Shown piece after piece: positions 1 to 12,600 of a stretch of 64,000 nt of DNA. The first letter of the stretch is position 1. Each line of letters begins with the position of its first letter. Below the pieces are notes generated by a model, which ran no database searches, was not told the DNA's origin, and saw only the letters and a list, made by a program, of their open reading frames with translations. Origin of the DNA: Xestospongia bergquistia (lineage: Eukaryota > Porifera > Demospongiae > Haplosclerida > Petrosiidae); contig OZ014419.1 of NCBI GenBank assembly GCA_963965975.1, positions 5,111,677-5,175,676 of the forward strand, given 5' to 3'. The translations under genes and the position numbers were made by a program.

Positions 1-2005
1 AACCTTCTAAAGTCTTCAATTTGAAGTCTTTAGAGTGTTAATGCTAACCAACTTACTAAACAGTTAATAAAAGTTCATTTACTTAGTCCCATAGAGTCCA
101 TTAGACTGAGCTGTTTACTTTCTTAACATCACTCAATAGTCTAAACCTTCTAAAGTCTTTAATTTAAAGACTTTAGAGTGTTAACGCACACCAACTTACT
201 AAACTGTTAATAACAGTTTATTTTGTTAGTCCCATAGAGTCCATTAGACTGAGCTGTTTACTTTAATAACTTCAATCAATAGTCTAAACCTTCTAAAGTC
301 TTTAATTTAAAGACTTTACAGTGTTATGGCAAAAACAACTTACTAAACTGTTAATAACACTTTATATAGTTAGTCCCATAGAGTCCTTTAGACTGAGCTG
401 TTTACTTTAATAACTTAACTCAATAGTCTTAACCTTATAAAGTCTTTCATTTAAAGACTTTAGTGTGTTAATGCAAACCAACTTACTAAACTGTTAATAA
501 AAGTTTATTTAGTTAGTCCCATAGAGTCCTGTAGACTGACCTGTTTACTTTATTAACTTCACTCAATAGTCTAAACCTTCTAAACTCTTTAATTTAAAGA
601 CTTTAGATTGTTAATGCAAACCAACTTGCTAAACTGTTAATAACAGTTCATTTAGATAGTCTCATAGAGTCCATTACTCTGAGCTGTTTACTTTGTTAAC
701 TTCAATCAATAGTCTAAACCTTCTAAAGTCTTTATATTTAAAGACTTTAGATTGTTAACGCAAACCAACTTACTAAACTGTTAATAACAGTTCAACTAGT
801 AAGTCCCATAGAGTCCATTAGACTGAGCTTTTTACTTTGTTAACTTCAATCAATACTCTAAACCTTCTAAAGTCTTTAATTTAAAGACTTTAGAGTGTTA
901 AAGCAAACCAACTTACTAAACTGTTAATAACAGTGTTTTAGTTAGTCCCATAGATTCCTTTAGACTGAGCTATTTACTTTATTAACTTCACTCTATAGTC
1001 TAAACCTTCTAAAGTCTTTAATTTAAAGACTTTAGAGTGTTAATGCAAACCAACCTACTAAACTGTTAATAACAGTTTATTTAGTTAGTCCCATAGAATC
1101 CTTTACACTGAGCTGTTTACTTTATTAACTTCACTCAATAGTCTAAACCTTCTAAAGTCTTCAATTTAAAGATTTTAGAGTATTAATGCAAACCAACTTA
1201 CTAAACGGTTAATGACAGTTGGTTTATTTAGTCCCATAGAGTTTTTTAGACTGAGCTGTTTACTTTATTGACTTCACTCAATAGTCTAAACCTTCTAAAG
1301 TCTTTAATTTAAAGACTTTAGAGTGTTAATGCAAACCAACTTACTAAACGGTTAATAACAGTTTATTTAGTTAGTCCCATAGAGTCCATTAGACTAAGCT
1401 GTTTACTTTCTTAACTTCAATTAATAGTCTAAACCTTCTAAAGTCTTGAATTTAAAGACTTTAGAGTGTTAAGGCAAAACCAACTGACTAAACTGTTAAT
1501 AACAGTTTATTTAGTTAGTCCCATAGAGTCCATTAGACTGAGCTGTTTACTTTGTTAACTTCAATCAATAGTCTAAACCTTCTAAAGTCTTTAATTTAAA
1601 GACTTTAGAGTGTTAAGGCAAAACCAACTTACTAAACTGTTAATAAAAGTTTATATAGTTAGTCCCATAGAGTCCTTTAGACTGAGCTTTTTACTTTAAT
1701 AAAGTCCCTCAATAGTCTTAACCTTCTAAAGTCTTTAATTTAAAGACTTTAGAGCGTTAAAGCCAAGCAACTTACTAAACTGTTAATAACAGTTTATATA
1801 GTTAGTCCCATAGAGTCCTTTAGACTGAGCCGTTTACTTTATTAACTTCACTCAATAGTCTAAACTTTCTAAAGTCTTTTATTTAAAGACTTTAGAGTGT
1901 TAATGCAAACAAACTTACTAAACTATTAATAACAGTTAATTTAGTTAGTCCCATAGAGTCCATTAGACTGAGCTGTTTACTTTCGTAACTTCATTCAATA
2001 GTGTA
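1..2005 (+). repeat. Block 1 higher-order repeat, copy A (14 units)
   Basis: This is the first copy of a 2.0 kb higher-order repeat. Marker variants and their positions are: tcttcaattt at the first unit, gttatggc near 326, gtctcatag near 659, aagcaaacc with cagtgtttta near 901-935, and gagctttttac near 1683. The same markers recur in the same order from 2006, so the copy length is 2005 bp, or 14 units. Whether position 1 is a natural copy boundary cannot be told, because the phase was chosen from the window start. Confidence 0.9.
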
Positions 2006-3865
2006 AACCTTCTAAAGTCTTCAATTTTAAGTCTTTAGAGTGTTAATGCAAACCAACTTACTAAACTGTTAATAACAGTTCATTTACTTAGTCCCATAGA
2101 GTTTATTAGACTGAGCTGTTTACTTTCTTGACTTCACTCAATAGTCTAAACCTTCTAAAGTCTTTAATTTAAAGACTTTAAAGTGTTAACGCACACCAAC
2201 TTACTAAACTGTTAATAACAGTTTATTTAGTTAGTCCCATAGAGTCCATTAGACTGAGCTGTTTACTTTAATAACTTCAATCAATAGTCTAAACATTCTA
2301 AAGTCTTTAATTTAAAGACTTTAGAGTGTTATGGCAAAACCAACTTACTAAACTGTTAATAACACTTTATATAGTTAGTCCCATAGAGTCCTTTAGACTG
2401 AGCTGTTTACTTTAATAACTTCACTCAATAGTCTTAACCTTATAAAGTCTTTCATTTAAAGACTTTAGTGTGTTAATGCAAACCAACTTACTAAACTGTT
2501 AATAAAAGTTTATTTAGTTAGTCCCATAGAGTCCTGTAGACTGAGCTGTTTACTTTATTAACTTCACTCAATAGTCTAAACCTTCTAAACTCTTTAATTT
2601 AAAGACTTTAGATTGTTAATGCAAACCAACTTGCTAAACTGTTAATAACAGTTCATTTAGATAGTCTCATAGAGTCCATTACTCTGAGCTGTTTACTTTG
2701 TTAACTTCAATCAATAGTCTAAACATTCTAAAGTCTTTAATTTAAAGACTTTAGTTTGTTAATGCAAACAAACTTACAAAACTATTAATAACAGTTCAAC
2801 TAGTAAGTCCCATAGAGTCCATTAGACTGAGCTGTTTACTTTGTTAACTTCAATCAATAGTCTAAACCTTCTAAAGTCTTTAATTTAAAGACTTTAGAGT
2901 GTTAAAGCAAACCAACTTACTAAACTTTTAATAACAGTGTTTTAGTTAGTCCCATAGATTCCTTTAGACTGAGCTGTTTACTTTATTAACTTCACTCAAT
3001 AGTCTAAACCTTCTAAAGTCTTTAATTTAAAGACTTTAGAGTGTTAATGCGAAACAACCTACTAAACTGTTAATAACAGTTTATTTAGTTAGTCCCATAG
3101 AATCCTTTACACTGAGCTGTTTACTTTATTAAATTCACTCAATAGTCTAAACCTTCTAAAGTCTTCAATTTAAAGATTTTAGAGTATTAATGCAAACCAA
3201 CTTACTAAACGGTTAATAACAGCTGGTTTATTTAGTCCCATAGAGTCCTTTAGACTGAGCTGTTTACTTTATTGACTTCACTCCATAGTCTAAACCTTCT
3301 AAAGTCTTTAATTTAAAGACTTTAGAGTGTTAATGCACACCAACTTACTAAACTGTTAATAACAGTTTATTTAGTTAGTCCCATAGAGTCCATTAGACTG
3401 AGCTGTTTACTTTGTTAACCTCAATCAATAATCTAAACCTTCTAAAGTCTTTAATTTAAAGACTTTAGAGTGTTAAGGCAAAACCAACTTACTAAACTGT
3501 TAAGAACAGTTTATATAGATAGTCCCATAGAGTCCTTTAGACTGAGCTTTTTACTTTAATAACTTCACTCAATAGTCTTAACATTCTAAAGTCTTTAATT
3601 TAAAGACTTTAGAGCGTTAAAGCCAAGCAATTTACTAAACTGTTAATAACAGTTTATATAGTTAGTCCCATAGAGTCCTTTAGACTGAACCGTTTACTTT
3701 ATTAACTTCACTCAATAGTCTAAACTTTCTAAAGTCTTTTATTTAAAGACTTTAGAGTGTTAATGCAAACCAACTTACTAAACTGTTAATAACAGTTAAT
3801 TTAGTTAGTCCCATAGAGTCCGTTAGACTGAGCTGTTTACTTTGTTAACTTCATTCAATAGTGTA
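2006..3865 (+). repeat. Block 1 higher-order repeat, copy B (13 units)
   Basis: The second copy carries the same order of markers as copy A; gttatggc recurs at +2005. Its length is 1860 bp, one unit short. The missing unit is the one with gactaagctg and tcttgaattt, found at about 1395-1490 in copy A and again at about 5255-5350 in copy C. The deletion is a clean single unit, as expected from unequal exchange between neighbours. Confidence 0.88.
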
Positions 3866-5869
3866 AACCTTCTAAAGTCTTCAATTTTAAGTCTTTAGAG
3901 TGTTAATGCAAACCAACTTACTAAACTGTTAATAACAGTTCATTTACTTAGTCCCATAGAGTCCATTAGACTGAGCTGTTTACTTTCTTAACATCACTCA
4001 ATAGTCTAAACCTTCTAAAGTCTTTAATTTAAAGACTTTAGAGTGTTAACGCACACCAACTTACTAAACTGTTAATAACAGTTTATTTTGTTAGTCCCAT
4101 AGAGTCCATTAGACTGAGCTGTTTACTTTAATAACTTCAATCAATAGTCTAAACCTTCTAAAGTCTTTAATTTTAAGACTTTAGAGTGTTATGGCAAAAC
4201 CAACTTACTAAACTGTTAATAACAGTTTATATAGTTAGTCCCATAGAGTCCTTTAGACTGAGCTGTTTACTTTAATAACTACACTCAATAGTCTTAACCT
4301 TATAAAGTCTTTCATTTAAAGACTTTAGTGTGTTAATGCAAACAAACTTACTAAACTGTTAATAAAAGTTTATTTAGTTAGTCCCATAGAGTCCTGTAGA
4401 CTGAGCTGTTTACTTTATTAACTTCACTCAATAGTCTAAACCTTCTAAACTCTTTAATTTAAAGACTTTAGATTGTTAATGCAAACCAACTTGCTAAACT
4501 GTTAATAACAGTTCATTTAGATAGTCTCATAGAGTCCATTACTCTGAGCTGTTTACTTTGTTAACATCAATCAATAGTCTAAACCTTCTAAAGTCTTTAA
4601 TTTAAAGGCTTTAGATTGTTAATGCAAACAAACTTACAAAACTATTAATAACAGTTCAACTAGTAAGTCCCATAGAGTCCATTAGACTGAGCTGTTTACT
4701 TTGTTAACTTCAATCAATAGTCTAAACCTTCTAAAGTCATTAATTTAAAGACTTTAGAGTGTTAAAGCAAAGCAACTTACTAAACTGTTAATAACAGTGT
4801 TTTAGTTAGTCCCATAGATTCCTTTAGACTGAGCTGTTTACTTTATTAACTTCACTCAATAGTCTAAACCTTCTAAAGTCTTTAATTTAAAGACTTTAGA
4901 GTGTTAATGCGAAACAACCTACTAAACTGTTAATAACAGTTTATTTAGTTAGTCCCATAGAATCCTTTACACTGAGCTGTTTACTTTATTAACTTCACTC
5001 AATAGTCTAAACCTTCTAAAGTCTTCAATTTAAAGATTTTAGAGTATTAATGCAAACCAACTTACTAAACGGTTAATAACAGTTGGTTTATTTAGTCCCA
5101 TAGAGTCCTTTAGACTGAGCTGTTTACTTTATTGACTTCACTCAATAGTCTAAACCTTCTAAAGTCTTTAATTTAAAGACTTTAGAGTGTTAATGCAAAC
5201 AAACTTACTAAACGGTTAATAACAGTTTATTTAGTTAGTCCCATAGAGTCCATTAGGCTAAGCTGTTTACTTTCTTAACTTCAATTAATAGTCTAAACCT
5301 TCTAAAGTCTTGAATTTAAAGACTTTAGAGTGTTAAGGCAAAACCAACTTACTAAACTGTTAATAACAGTTTATTTAGTTAGTCCCATAGAGTCCATTAG
5401 ACTGAGCTGTTTACTTTGTTAACTTCAATCAATAGTCTAAACCTTCTAAAGTCTTTAATTTAAAGACTTTAGAGTGTTAAGGCAAAACCAACTTACTAAA
5501 CTGTTCAGAACAGTTTATATAGTTAGTCCCATAGAGTCCTTTAGACTGAGCTTTTTACTTTAATAACTTCACTCAATAGTCTTAACATTCTAAAGTCTTT
5601 AATTTAAAGACTTTAGAGCGTTAAAGCCAAGCAATTTACTAAACTGTTAATAACAGTTTATATAGTTAGTCCCATAGAGTCCTTTAGACTGAACCGTTTA
5701 CTTTATTAACTTCACTCAATAGTCTAAACTTTCTAAAGTCTTTTATTTAAAGACTTTAGAGTATTAACGCAAACAAACTTACTAAACTGTTAATAACAGT
5801 TAATTTAGTTAGTCCCATAGAGTCCGTTAGACTGAGCTGTTTACTTTGTTAACTTCATTCAATAGTGTA
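3866..5869 (+). repeat. Block 1 higher-order repeat, copy C (14 units)
   Basis: The third copy is 2004 bp with all 14 units, including the one lost in copy B. By eye its first unit differs from the first unit of copy D by one base in about 143. Adjacent units within a copy differ far more. That contrast is the usual sign of a true higher-order repeat rather than chance similarity. Confidence 0.88.
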
Positions 5870-7157
5870 AACCTTCTAAAGTCTTCAATTTTAAGTCTTT
5901 AGAGTGTTAATGCAACCCAACTTACTAAACTGTTAATAACAGTTCATTTACTTAGTCCCATAGAGTCCATTAGACTGAGCTGTTTACTTTCTTAACATCA
6001 CTCAATAGTCTAAACCTTCTAAAGTCTTTAATTTAAAGACTTTAGAGTGTTAACGCACACCAACTTACTAAACTGTTAATAACAGTTTATTTTGTTAGTC
6101 CCATAGAGTCCATTAGACTGAGCTGTTTACTTTAATAACTTCAATCAATAGTCTAAACCTTCTAAAGTCTTTAATTTAAAGACTTTAGAGTGTTATGGCA
6201 AAACCAACTTACTAAACTGTTAATAACACTTTATATAGTTAGTCCCATAGAGTCCTTTAGACTGAGCTGTTTACTTTAATAACTACACTCAATAGTCTTA
6301 ACCTTATAAAGTCTTTCATTTAAAGACTTTAGTGTGTTAATGCAAACCAACTTACTAAACTGTTAATAAAAGTTTATTTAGTTAGTCCAATAGAGTCCTG
6401 TAGACTGACCTGTTTACTTTATTAACTTCACTCAATAGTCTAAACCTTCTAAACTCTTTAATTTAAAGACTTTAGATTGTTAATGCAAACCAACTTGCTA
6501 AACTGTTAATAACAGTTCATTTAGATAGTCTCATAGAGTCCATTACTCTGAGCTGTTTACTTTGTTAACTTCAATCAATAGTCTAAACCTTCTAAAGTCT
6601 TTAATTTAAAGACTTTAGACCTTTAAAGCCAAGCAACTTACTAAACTGTTAATAACAGTTTATTTGGTTAGTCCCATAGAGTCGTTTATCCTGAGCTGTT
6701 TACTTTATTAACTTCACCCAATAGTCTAACCCTTCTAAAGTCTTTAATTTAAAGACTTTAGAGTGTTAATGCAAACCATCTTACTAAACTGTTAATAACA
6801 GTTTATATAGTTAGTCCCATAGAGTCCTTTAGACTGAGCTTTTTACTTTAATAACTTCACTCAATAGTCTTAACCTTCTAAAGTCTTTAATTTAAAGACT
6901 TTAGAGCGTTAAAGCCAAGCAACTTATTAAACTGTTAATAACAGTTTATATAGTTAGTCCCATAGAGTCCTTTAGACTTAGCCGTTTACTTTATTAACTT
7001 CACTCAATAGTCTAAACTTTCTAAAGTCTTTTATTTAAAGACTTTAGAGTGTTAATGCAAACCAACTTACTAAACTGTTAATAACAGTTAATTTAGTTAG
7101 TCCCGTAGAGTCCATTAGAATGAGCTGTTTACTTTGTTAACTTCATTCAATAGTGTA
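5870..7157 (+). repeat. Block 1 higher-order repeat, copy D (9 units, shortened)
   Basis: The fourth copy follows copy A closely to about offset 740, including gtctcatag at offset 659. It then passes through a divergent unit at about 6610-6720, marked by gacctttaaagcc, gagtcgtttatcctgagc and tcacccaatag. It rejoins the copy pattern before gagctttttac at 6836. The length is 1288 bp, 716 bp (five units) less than the 14-unit copies. The divergent unit resembles no single unit of copies A-C exactly and may be the exchange point. Confidence 0.83.
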
Positions 7158-7799
7158 AACCTTCTAAAGTCTTCAATTTTAAGTCTTTAGAGTGTTAATG
7201 CAAACCAACTTACTAAACTGTTAATAACAGTTCATTTACTTAGTCCCATAGAGTCCATTAGACTGAGCTGTTTACTTTATTAACATCACTCAATAGTCTA
7301 AACCTTCTAAAGTCTTTAATTTAAAGACTTTAGAGTGTTAACGCACACCAACTTACTAAACTGTTAATAACAGTTTATTTTGTTAGTCCCATAGAGTCCA
7401 TTAGACTGAGCTGTTTACTTTAATAACTTCAATCAATAGTCTAAACCTTCTAAAGTCTTTAATTTAAAGACTTTAGAGTGTTATGGCAAAACCAACTTAC
7501 TAAACTGTTAATAACAGTTTATATAGTTAGTCCCATAGAGTCCTTTAGACTGAGCTGTTTACTTTAATAACTTCACTCAATAGTCTTAACCTTATTGTGT
7601 CTTTCATTTAAAGACTTTAGTGTGTTAATGCAAACCAACTTACTAAACTGTTAATAAAAGTTTATTTAGTTAGTCCCATAAAGTCCTGTAGACTGAGCTG
7701 TTTACTTTATTAACTTCACTCAATAGTCTTAACCTTCTAAACTCTTTAATTTAAAGACTTTAGATTGTTAATGCAAACCAACTTGCTAAACTGTTAATA
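7158..7799 (+). repeat. Block 1 higher-order repeat, copy E (cut at the orientation switch)
   Basis: The fifth copy starts with the tcttcaattttaag unit and keeps the gttatggc marker at 7483, 1288 bp after that of copy D. It runs for about 4.5 units and stops inside the second dyad, after ctgttaata at about 7799. A few private changes are present, such as cttattgtgtc near 7591. Confidence 0.85.
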
Positions 7800-7860
7800 G
7801 TCAATAGTCTAAACCTTCTAAAGTCTTTAGTCTAAACCTAAACTTCTATCGAAGTAAACT
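7800..7860. other. Orientation switch 1: scrambled seam between blocks 1 and 2
   Basis: Left of 7799 the units read +; from about 7851 they read reversed. Between lie three pieces. At 7800-7830 a + fragment (tcaatagtctaaacc, then agtctttag) has jumped over roughly half a unit. At 7829-7838 agtctaaacc is repeated. At 7839-7850 taaacttctatc matches no regular part of the unit. The first reversed sequence, gaagtaaactgc, runs straight into tattaacag. In a normal unit these lie about 45 bp apart and each is preceded by aaactgc, so a 7-base microhomology deletion fits. The seam is about 60 bp and is the least repeat-like stretch in the window. Confidence 0.85.
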
Positions 7861-8711
7861 GCTATTAACAGTTTAGTAAGTTTGTTTGCATTAACACTCT
7901 AAAGTCTTTAGTTTAAAGACCTTAGAAGGTTTAGACTATTAAGCATTTTTTATAAAGTAAACTGCTCATTCTAAAGGACTCTATGGGACTATCTAAATAA
8001 AATGTTATTAACAGTTTGGTAAGTTGGTTTTCATTAGCACTGTAAAGTCTTTAATTTAAAGAGTTTAGAAGGTTCAGACTATTGAGAAAATTTTATAAAG
8101 TAAACTGCTCAGTCTAATGGACTCTATGGGACTATTTAAATAAACTGCTATTAACAGTTTAGTAAGTTGGTTTGCATTAAACCTTTATGTCTTTAATTTA
8201 AAGATTTTAGAAGGTTTGGAATATTGAGTAAATTTGATAAAGTAAACTGCTAAGTCTAAAGAACTCTTTGGGACTAACTAAATAAACTCCTATTAACAGT
8301 TTAGTAAGTTGGTTTGCATTAAAGCTATAAAGTCTTTAATTTATAGACTTTAGACGGTTTAGACTATTGAGTAAAGTTTATAAAGTAAACTGCTCAGTAT
8401 AAAGGACTCTTTGGGACAAAGTAAATAAACTGCTATTAACAGTTTTGTAAGTTGGTTTGCATTAACACTCTAAAGTCTTTAGTATAAAGACTTTAGAAGG
8501 TTTAGACTTTTCAGTAAATTTTATAAAGTAAACTGCTCATTCTAAAGGACTCTATTGGACTAACTATATAAACTGTTATTAACAGTTTTTTAAGTTTGTT
8601 TGCGTTAACACTCTAAAGTCTTTAATTTAAAGACTTTAGAAGGTTTAGAGTTTTGAGTAAAGTTTATAAAGTAAACTGCTCAGTCTAAAGGACTCTATGG
8701 GACTAACTAAA

Positions 8712-8732
8712 TAAACTGTTATTAACAGTTTA
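8712..8732. repeat. Example of unit dyad 2 (21 bp)
   Basis: This is a perfect inverted repeat with 10-base arms and a single central base. The left arm is taaactgtta, the centre t, and the right arm taacagttta. It recurs about once per unit through the whole window, often with one or two changes; gctattaacag for gttattaacag is common in blocks 2-4. In a typical unit it is centred about 96 bp after dyad 1, leaving 47 bp to the next dyad 1. Confidence 0.9.
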
Positions 8733-9039
8733 GTGAGTTGGTTTGCATTAACACTCTAAAGTCTTTAATTTAAAGACTTAAGAAGGTTTAGACTTTGAGT
8801 AAAGTTTATAAAGTAAACTGCTCAGTAGAAAAGACTCGATGGGACTAACGAAATAAACTACTATTAAGAGTTTAGTTATTTGGTTTGCAATAAATGTATA
8901 AAGTCTTTAATTTAAAGACTTTAGAAGGTTTAGCCTATTTAGTGAAGTTTATAAAGTAGACCGCTCAGTCTAAAGGACTCTATGAAACTAACTAAATAAA
9001 CTGCTATTAACAGTTTAGTAAGTTGGTTTGCATTAACAC

Positions 9040-9068
9040 TCTAAAGTCTTTAATTTAAAGACTTTAGA
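9040..9068. repeat. Example of unit dyad 1 (29 bp)
   Basis: This is a perfect inverted repeat with 14-base arms and one central base. The left arm is tctaaagtctttaa, the centre t, and the right arm ttaaagactttaga. It recurs about every 143 bp across all four blocks and is among the least variable parts of the unit by eye. Because the sequence is symmetric apart from its centre, that central base alone shows unit orientation. In the + direction it is t in block 1 and a in blocks 2-4. Confidence 0.92.
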
Positions 9069-9616
9069 AGGTTTAAATTATTCAGCAAATTTTATAAAGT
9101 AAACTGGTCAGTCTAAAGGACTCTATGGGACTAACTAAATAAACTGCTATTAACAGTTTAGTAAGTTGGTTTGCATTAACACTCTAAAGTCTTTAATTTA
9201 AAGACTTTAGAAGGTTTAGACTATTGAGTGAACTTTATAATGTAAACAGCTTAGTCTAAAGGACTCCATGGGAATCACTAAACAAACTGTTATTAACAGT
9301 TTAGTAAGTTGGTTTGCATTATCACTCAAAAGTCTTTAATTTAAAGACTTTAGAAGGTTTAGACCATTGAGTAAATTTTATAAAGTAAACTGCTCATTCT
9401 AAAGGACTCTAAGGGACTACCTAAATAAACTGCTATTAACAGTTTAGTAAGTTTGTTTGCGTTAACACTCTAAAGTCTTTAATTTAAAGAGTTTACAAGG
9501 TTTAGACCATTGAGTAAATTTTATAAAGTAAACTGCTCAGTCTAAAGGACTCTACGGGACTAACTAAATAAACTGTTATTAAGAGTTTAGTAAGTTGGTT
9601 TGCATTAACACTCTAA

Positions 9617-9659
9617 AGTCTTTAATTTAAAGAGTTTAGAACGTTTAGATGAAGTATAA
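9617..9659 (-). repeat. Truncated unit (100 bp deleted)
   Basis: Two agtctttaattt cores lie only 43 bp apart (9617 and 9660) instead of 143. The seam reads acgtttagat then gaagtataaag. The middle of a unit, including dyad 2 and ggactctatggg, has been removed. The identical seam recurs at 15524-15566, so the deletion happened before the long duplication. Confidence 0.9.
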
Positions 9660-12600
9660 AGTCTTTAATTTAAAGACTTTAGAAGGTTTAGACTATTGAG
9701 TGAAGTTTATAAAGTAAACAGCTCAGCCTTAAGGACTGTATGAAAATGACTAAAAAAACTGCTATTAACAGTTTAGTAAGTTGGTTTGCATTAACATTCT
9801 AAAGTCTTTAATTTAAAGACTTTACAAGGTTTAGACTATTGAGTAAATTTTATAAAGTAAAGTGCTCATTCTGAAGGAATCTACGGGACTAACTAAATAA
9901 GCTGTTATTAACAGTTTAGTAAGTTGGTTTGCATTAACCCTATAAAGTCTTTAATTTAAAGAGTTTAGAACGTTTAGATTAATGAATGAGGTTTATAAAG
10001 TAAACTGCTCAGTCTGAAGGACTCTATGGGACTAACTAAATAAACTGTTACTAACAGTTTAGTAAGTTGGTTTGCATTAACACTCTAAAGTCATTAATTT
10101 AAAGACTTTAGAAGGTTTAGACTATTGAGTAATGTTAATAATGTAAACTGCTCAGTCTAAAGGAGTCTATTAAACTAACTAAATAAACTCCTATTAACAG
10201 TTTAGTAAGTTGGTTTTACATTAACACTCTAAAGTCTTTAATTTAAAGACTTTAGAAGGTTTAGACTATTGAGAAAAGTTTATAAAGTAAACTGCTCAGT
10301 CTAAGGGACTCTACGGGACTAACTAAATAAACTGTTATTAACAGTTTAGTTAGTTGGTTTGCATTAATACTCTATAGTCTTTAATTTAAAGACTTTAGTA
10401 GGTTTAGACTATTGAGTAAAGTTTATAATGTAAACTGCTCAGTCTAAATGACTCTATGGGACAAACTAAATAAACTGTTATTAACAGTTTGGTAAGTTGG
10501 TTTGCATTAACACACTAAAGTCTTTAATTCTAAGACTTTATAAGGTTTAGACTATTGAGTAAAGTTTATAAAGTAAACTGCTCAGTCTAAAGGACTCTAT
10601 GAAACTAACGAAATAAACTACTATTAACAGTTTAATAAGTTTGTTTGCATTATAGGTATAAAGTCTTTAATTTAAAGATTTTAGAAGGTTTAGAGTGTTG
10701 AGTGAAGTTTATAAAGTACACAGCTCAGTCTAAAGGAGTCTATGAAACTAACTAACTAAACTGCTATTAACAGTTTAGTAAGTTTTTTTTACATTAACAC
10801 TCTAAAGTCTTTAATTTAAAGACTTTAGAAGGTTTAGACTATTCAGTAAATTTTATAAAGTAAACTGGTCACTCTAATGGACTCTATGGGACTAACTAAA
10901 TAAACTGTTATTAACAGTTTAGTAAGGTGGTTTGCATTAATACTCTAAAGTCTTTAATTTAAAGACTTTATAAGGTTTAGACTATTGAGTAAAGTTTATA
11001 ATGTAAACTGCTCAGTCTAAAGGACTCTACGGGACTAACTAAATAAACTGTTATTAACAGTTTGGTAAGTTGGTTTGCATTAATACTCTAAAGTCTTTAA
11101 TTTAAAGACTTTATAAGGTTTAGACTATTGAGTAAAGTTTATAATGTAAACTGCTCAGTCTAAATGACTCTACGGGACTAACTAAATAAACTGTTATTAA
11201 CAGTTTGGTAAGTTGGTTTGCATTAACCCTATAAAGTCTTTAATTTAAAGACTTTATAAGGTTTAGACAACTGAGTAAATTTTATAAAGTAAACTGCTCA
11301 GTCTAAAGGACTCTATGAAACTTACGAAATAAACTACTATTAACAGTTTAATAAGTTTGTTTGCATTAAAAGTATAAAGTCTTTAATTTAAAGGTTTTAG
11401 AATGTTTAGAGTGTTGAGTGAAGTTTATAAAGTAGACAGCTCAGTCTAAAGGAGTCTATGAAACTAACTAAATAAACTCCTATTAACAGTTTAGTAAGTT
11501 TGTTTTACATTAACACTCTAAAGTCTTTAATTTAAAGACTTTAGAAGGTTTAGACTATTCATTAAATTTTATAAAGTAAACTGCTCATTCTAATGGACTC
11601 TATGGGACTAACTAAATAAACTGTTATTAACAGTTTAGTAAGGTGGTTTGCATTAATACTCTAAAGTCTTTAATTTAAAGACTTTAGAAGGTTTAGACTA
11701 TTGAGTAAAGATTATAATGTAAACTGCTCAGTCTAAATGACTCTATGGGACAAACTAAATAAAATGTTATTAACAGTTTGGTAAGTGGGTTTGCATTAAC
11801 ACTCTAACGTCTTTAATTTAAAGACTTTATAAGGTTTAGACTATTGAGTAAAGTTTATAAAGTAAACTGCCCAGTCTAAAGGACTCTATGGGACTAACTA
11901 AATAAACTGTTATTAACAGTTTGGTAAGTTGTTTTGCATTAACACTCTAAAGTCTTTAATTTAAAGACTTTATAAGGTTTAGACAATTGAGTAAATTTTA
12001 TAAAGTAAACTGCTCAGTCTAAAGGACTCTATGAAACTAACGAAATAAACTACTATTAACAGTTTAGTAAGTTGGTTTGCATTAAAAGTATAAAGTCTTT
12101 AATTTAAAGACTTTAGAAGGTTTAGAGTGTTGAGTGAAGTTTATAAAGTACACAGCTAAGTCTAAAGGAGTCTATGAAACTAACTAAATAAACTCCTATT
12201 AACTGTTTAGTAAGTTGGTTTTACATTAACACTCTAAAGTCTTTAATTTAAAGACTTTAGAAGTTTTAGACTATTCAGTATTTTTTGTAAAGTAAACTGC
12301 TCATTCTAAAGGACTCTACGGGACTAACTAAATAAACTGTTATCAACAGTTTGGTAAGTTTGTTTGCATTAACACTCTAAAGTCTTTAATTTAAAAACTT
12401 TATAAGGTTTAGACAATTGAGTAAAGTTTATAAAGTAAACTGCTCAGTCTAAAGGACTCTATGAAAATAACGAAATAAACTACTATTAACAGTTTAGTAA
12501 GTTGGTTTGCATTAAAAGAATAAAGTCTTTAATTTAAAGACTTTAGAAGGTTTAGAGTGTTGAGTGAAGTTTATAAAGTACACAGCTCAGTCTAAAGGAG

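Larger units (their letters stand above)
1..7799 (+). repeat. Satellite block 1, subfamily S1, + orientation
   Basis: This is a head-to-tail tandem array of about 54 units. Successive starts of the word aaccttctaaag lie at 1, 144, 287, 431, 574, 717, 861 and 1003, so the unit is 142-144 bp. Typical landmarks in order are aaccttctaaag, a dyad around ctttaatttaaag, gttaatgcaaaccaac, a second dyad around ctgttaataacag, ttagtcccatagagtcc, gactgagctgtttac and caatagtct. It differs from the later blocks, read in the same direction, at the dyad centre (taattta rather than taaatta) and in ttattaacttcac rather than ttataaactttac. No gene or mobile element interrupts it. Stop codons fall in all frames. 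The units form a 2.0 kb higher-order repeat described separately. The block ends part-way through a unit at the first orientation switch. Confidence 0.97.

Noticed and set aside
7839..7850. Insertion element remnant at switch 1
   Set aside because: Only about 12 bases are unexplained, with no target-site duplication or terminal repeats. Joining filler is a simpler account.
9037..9179. Unit as an ancient dimer of two 72-bp halves
   Set aside because: The word tctaaag occurs at unit bases 4 and 76, exactly half a unit apart, with 9 of 10 matching around it. The rest of the two halves matches no better than chance by eye.
9037..9179. Octamer-like word atgcaaac in every unit as a transcription factor site
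   Set aside because: It is one base from the POU octamer, but an AT-rich repeat gives such words easily and nothing else suggests a promoter.
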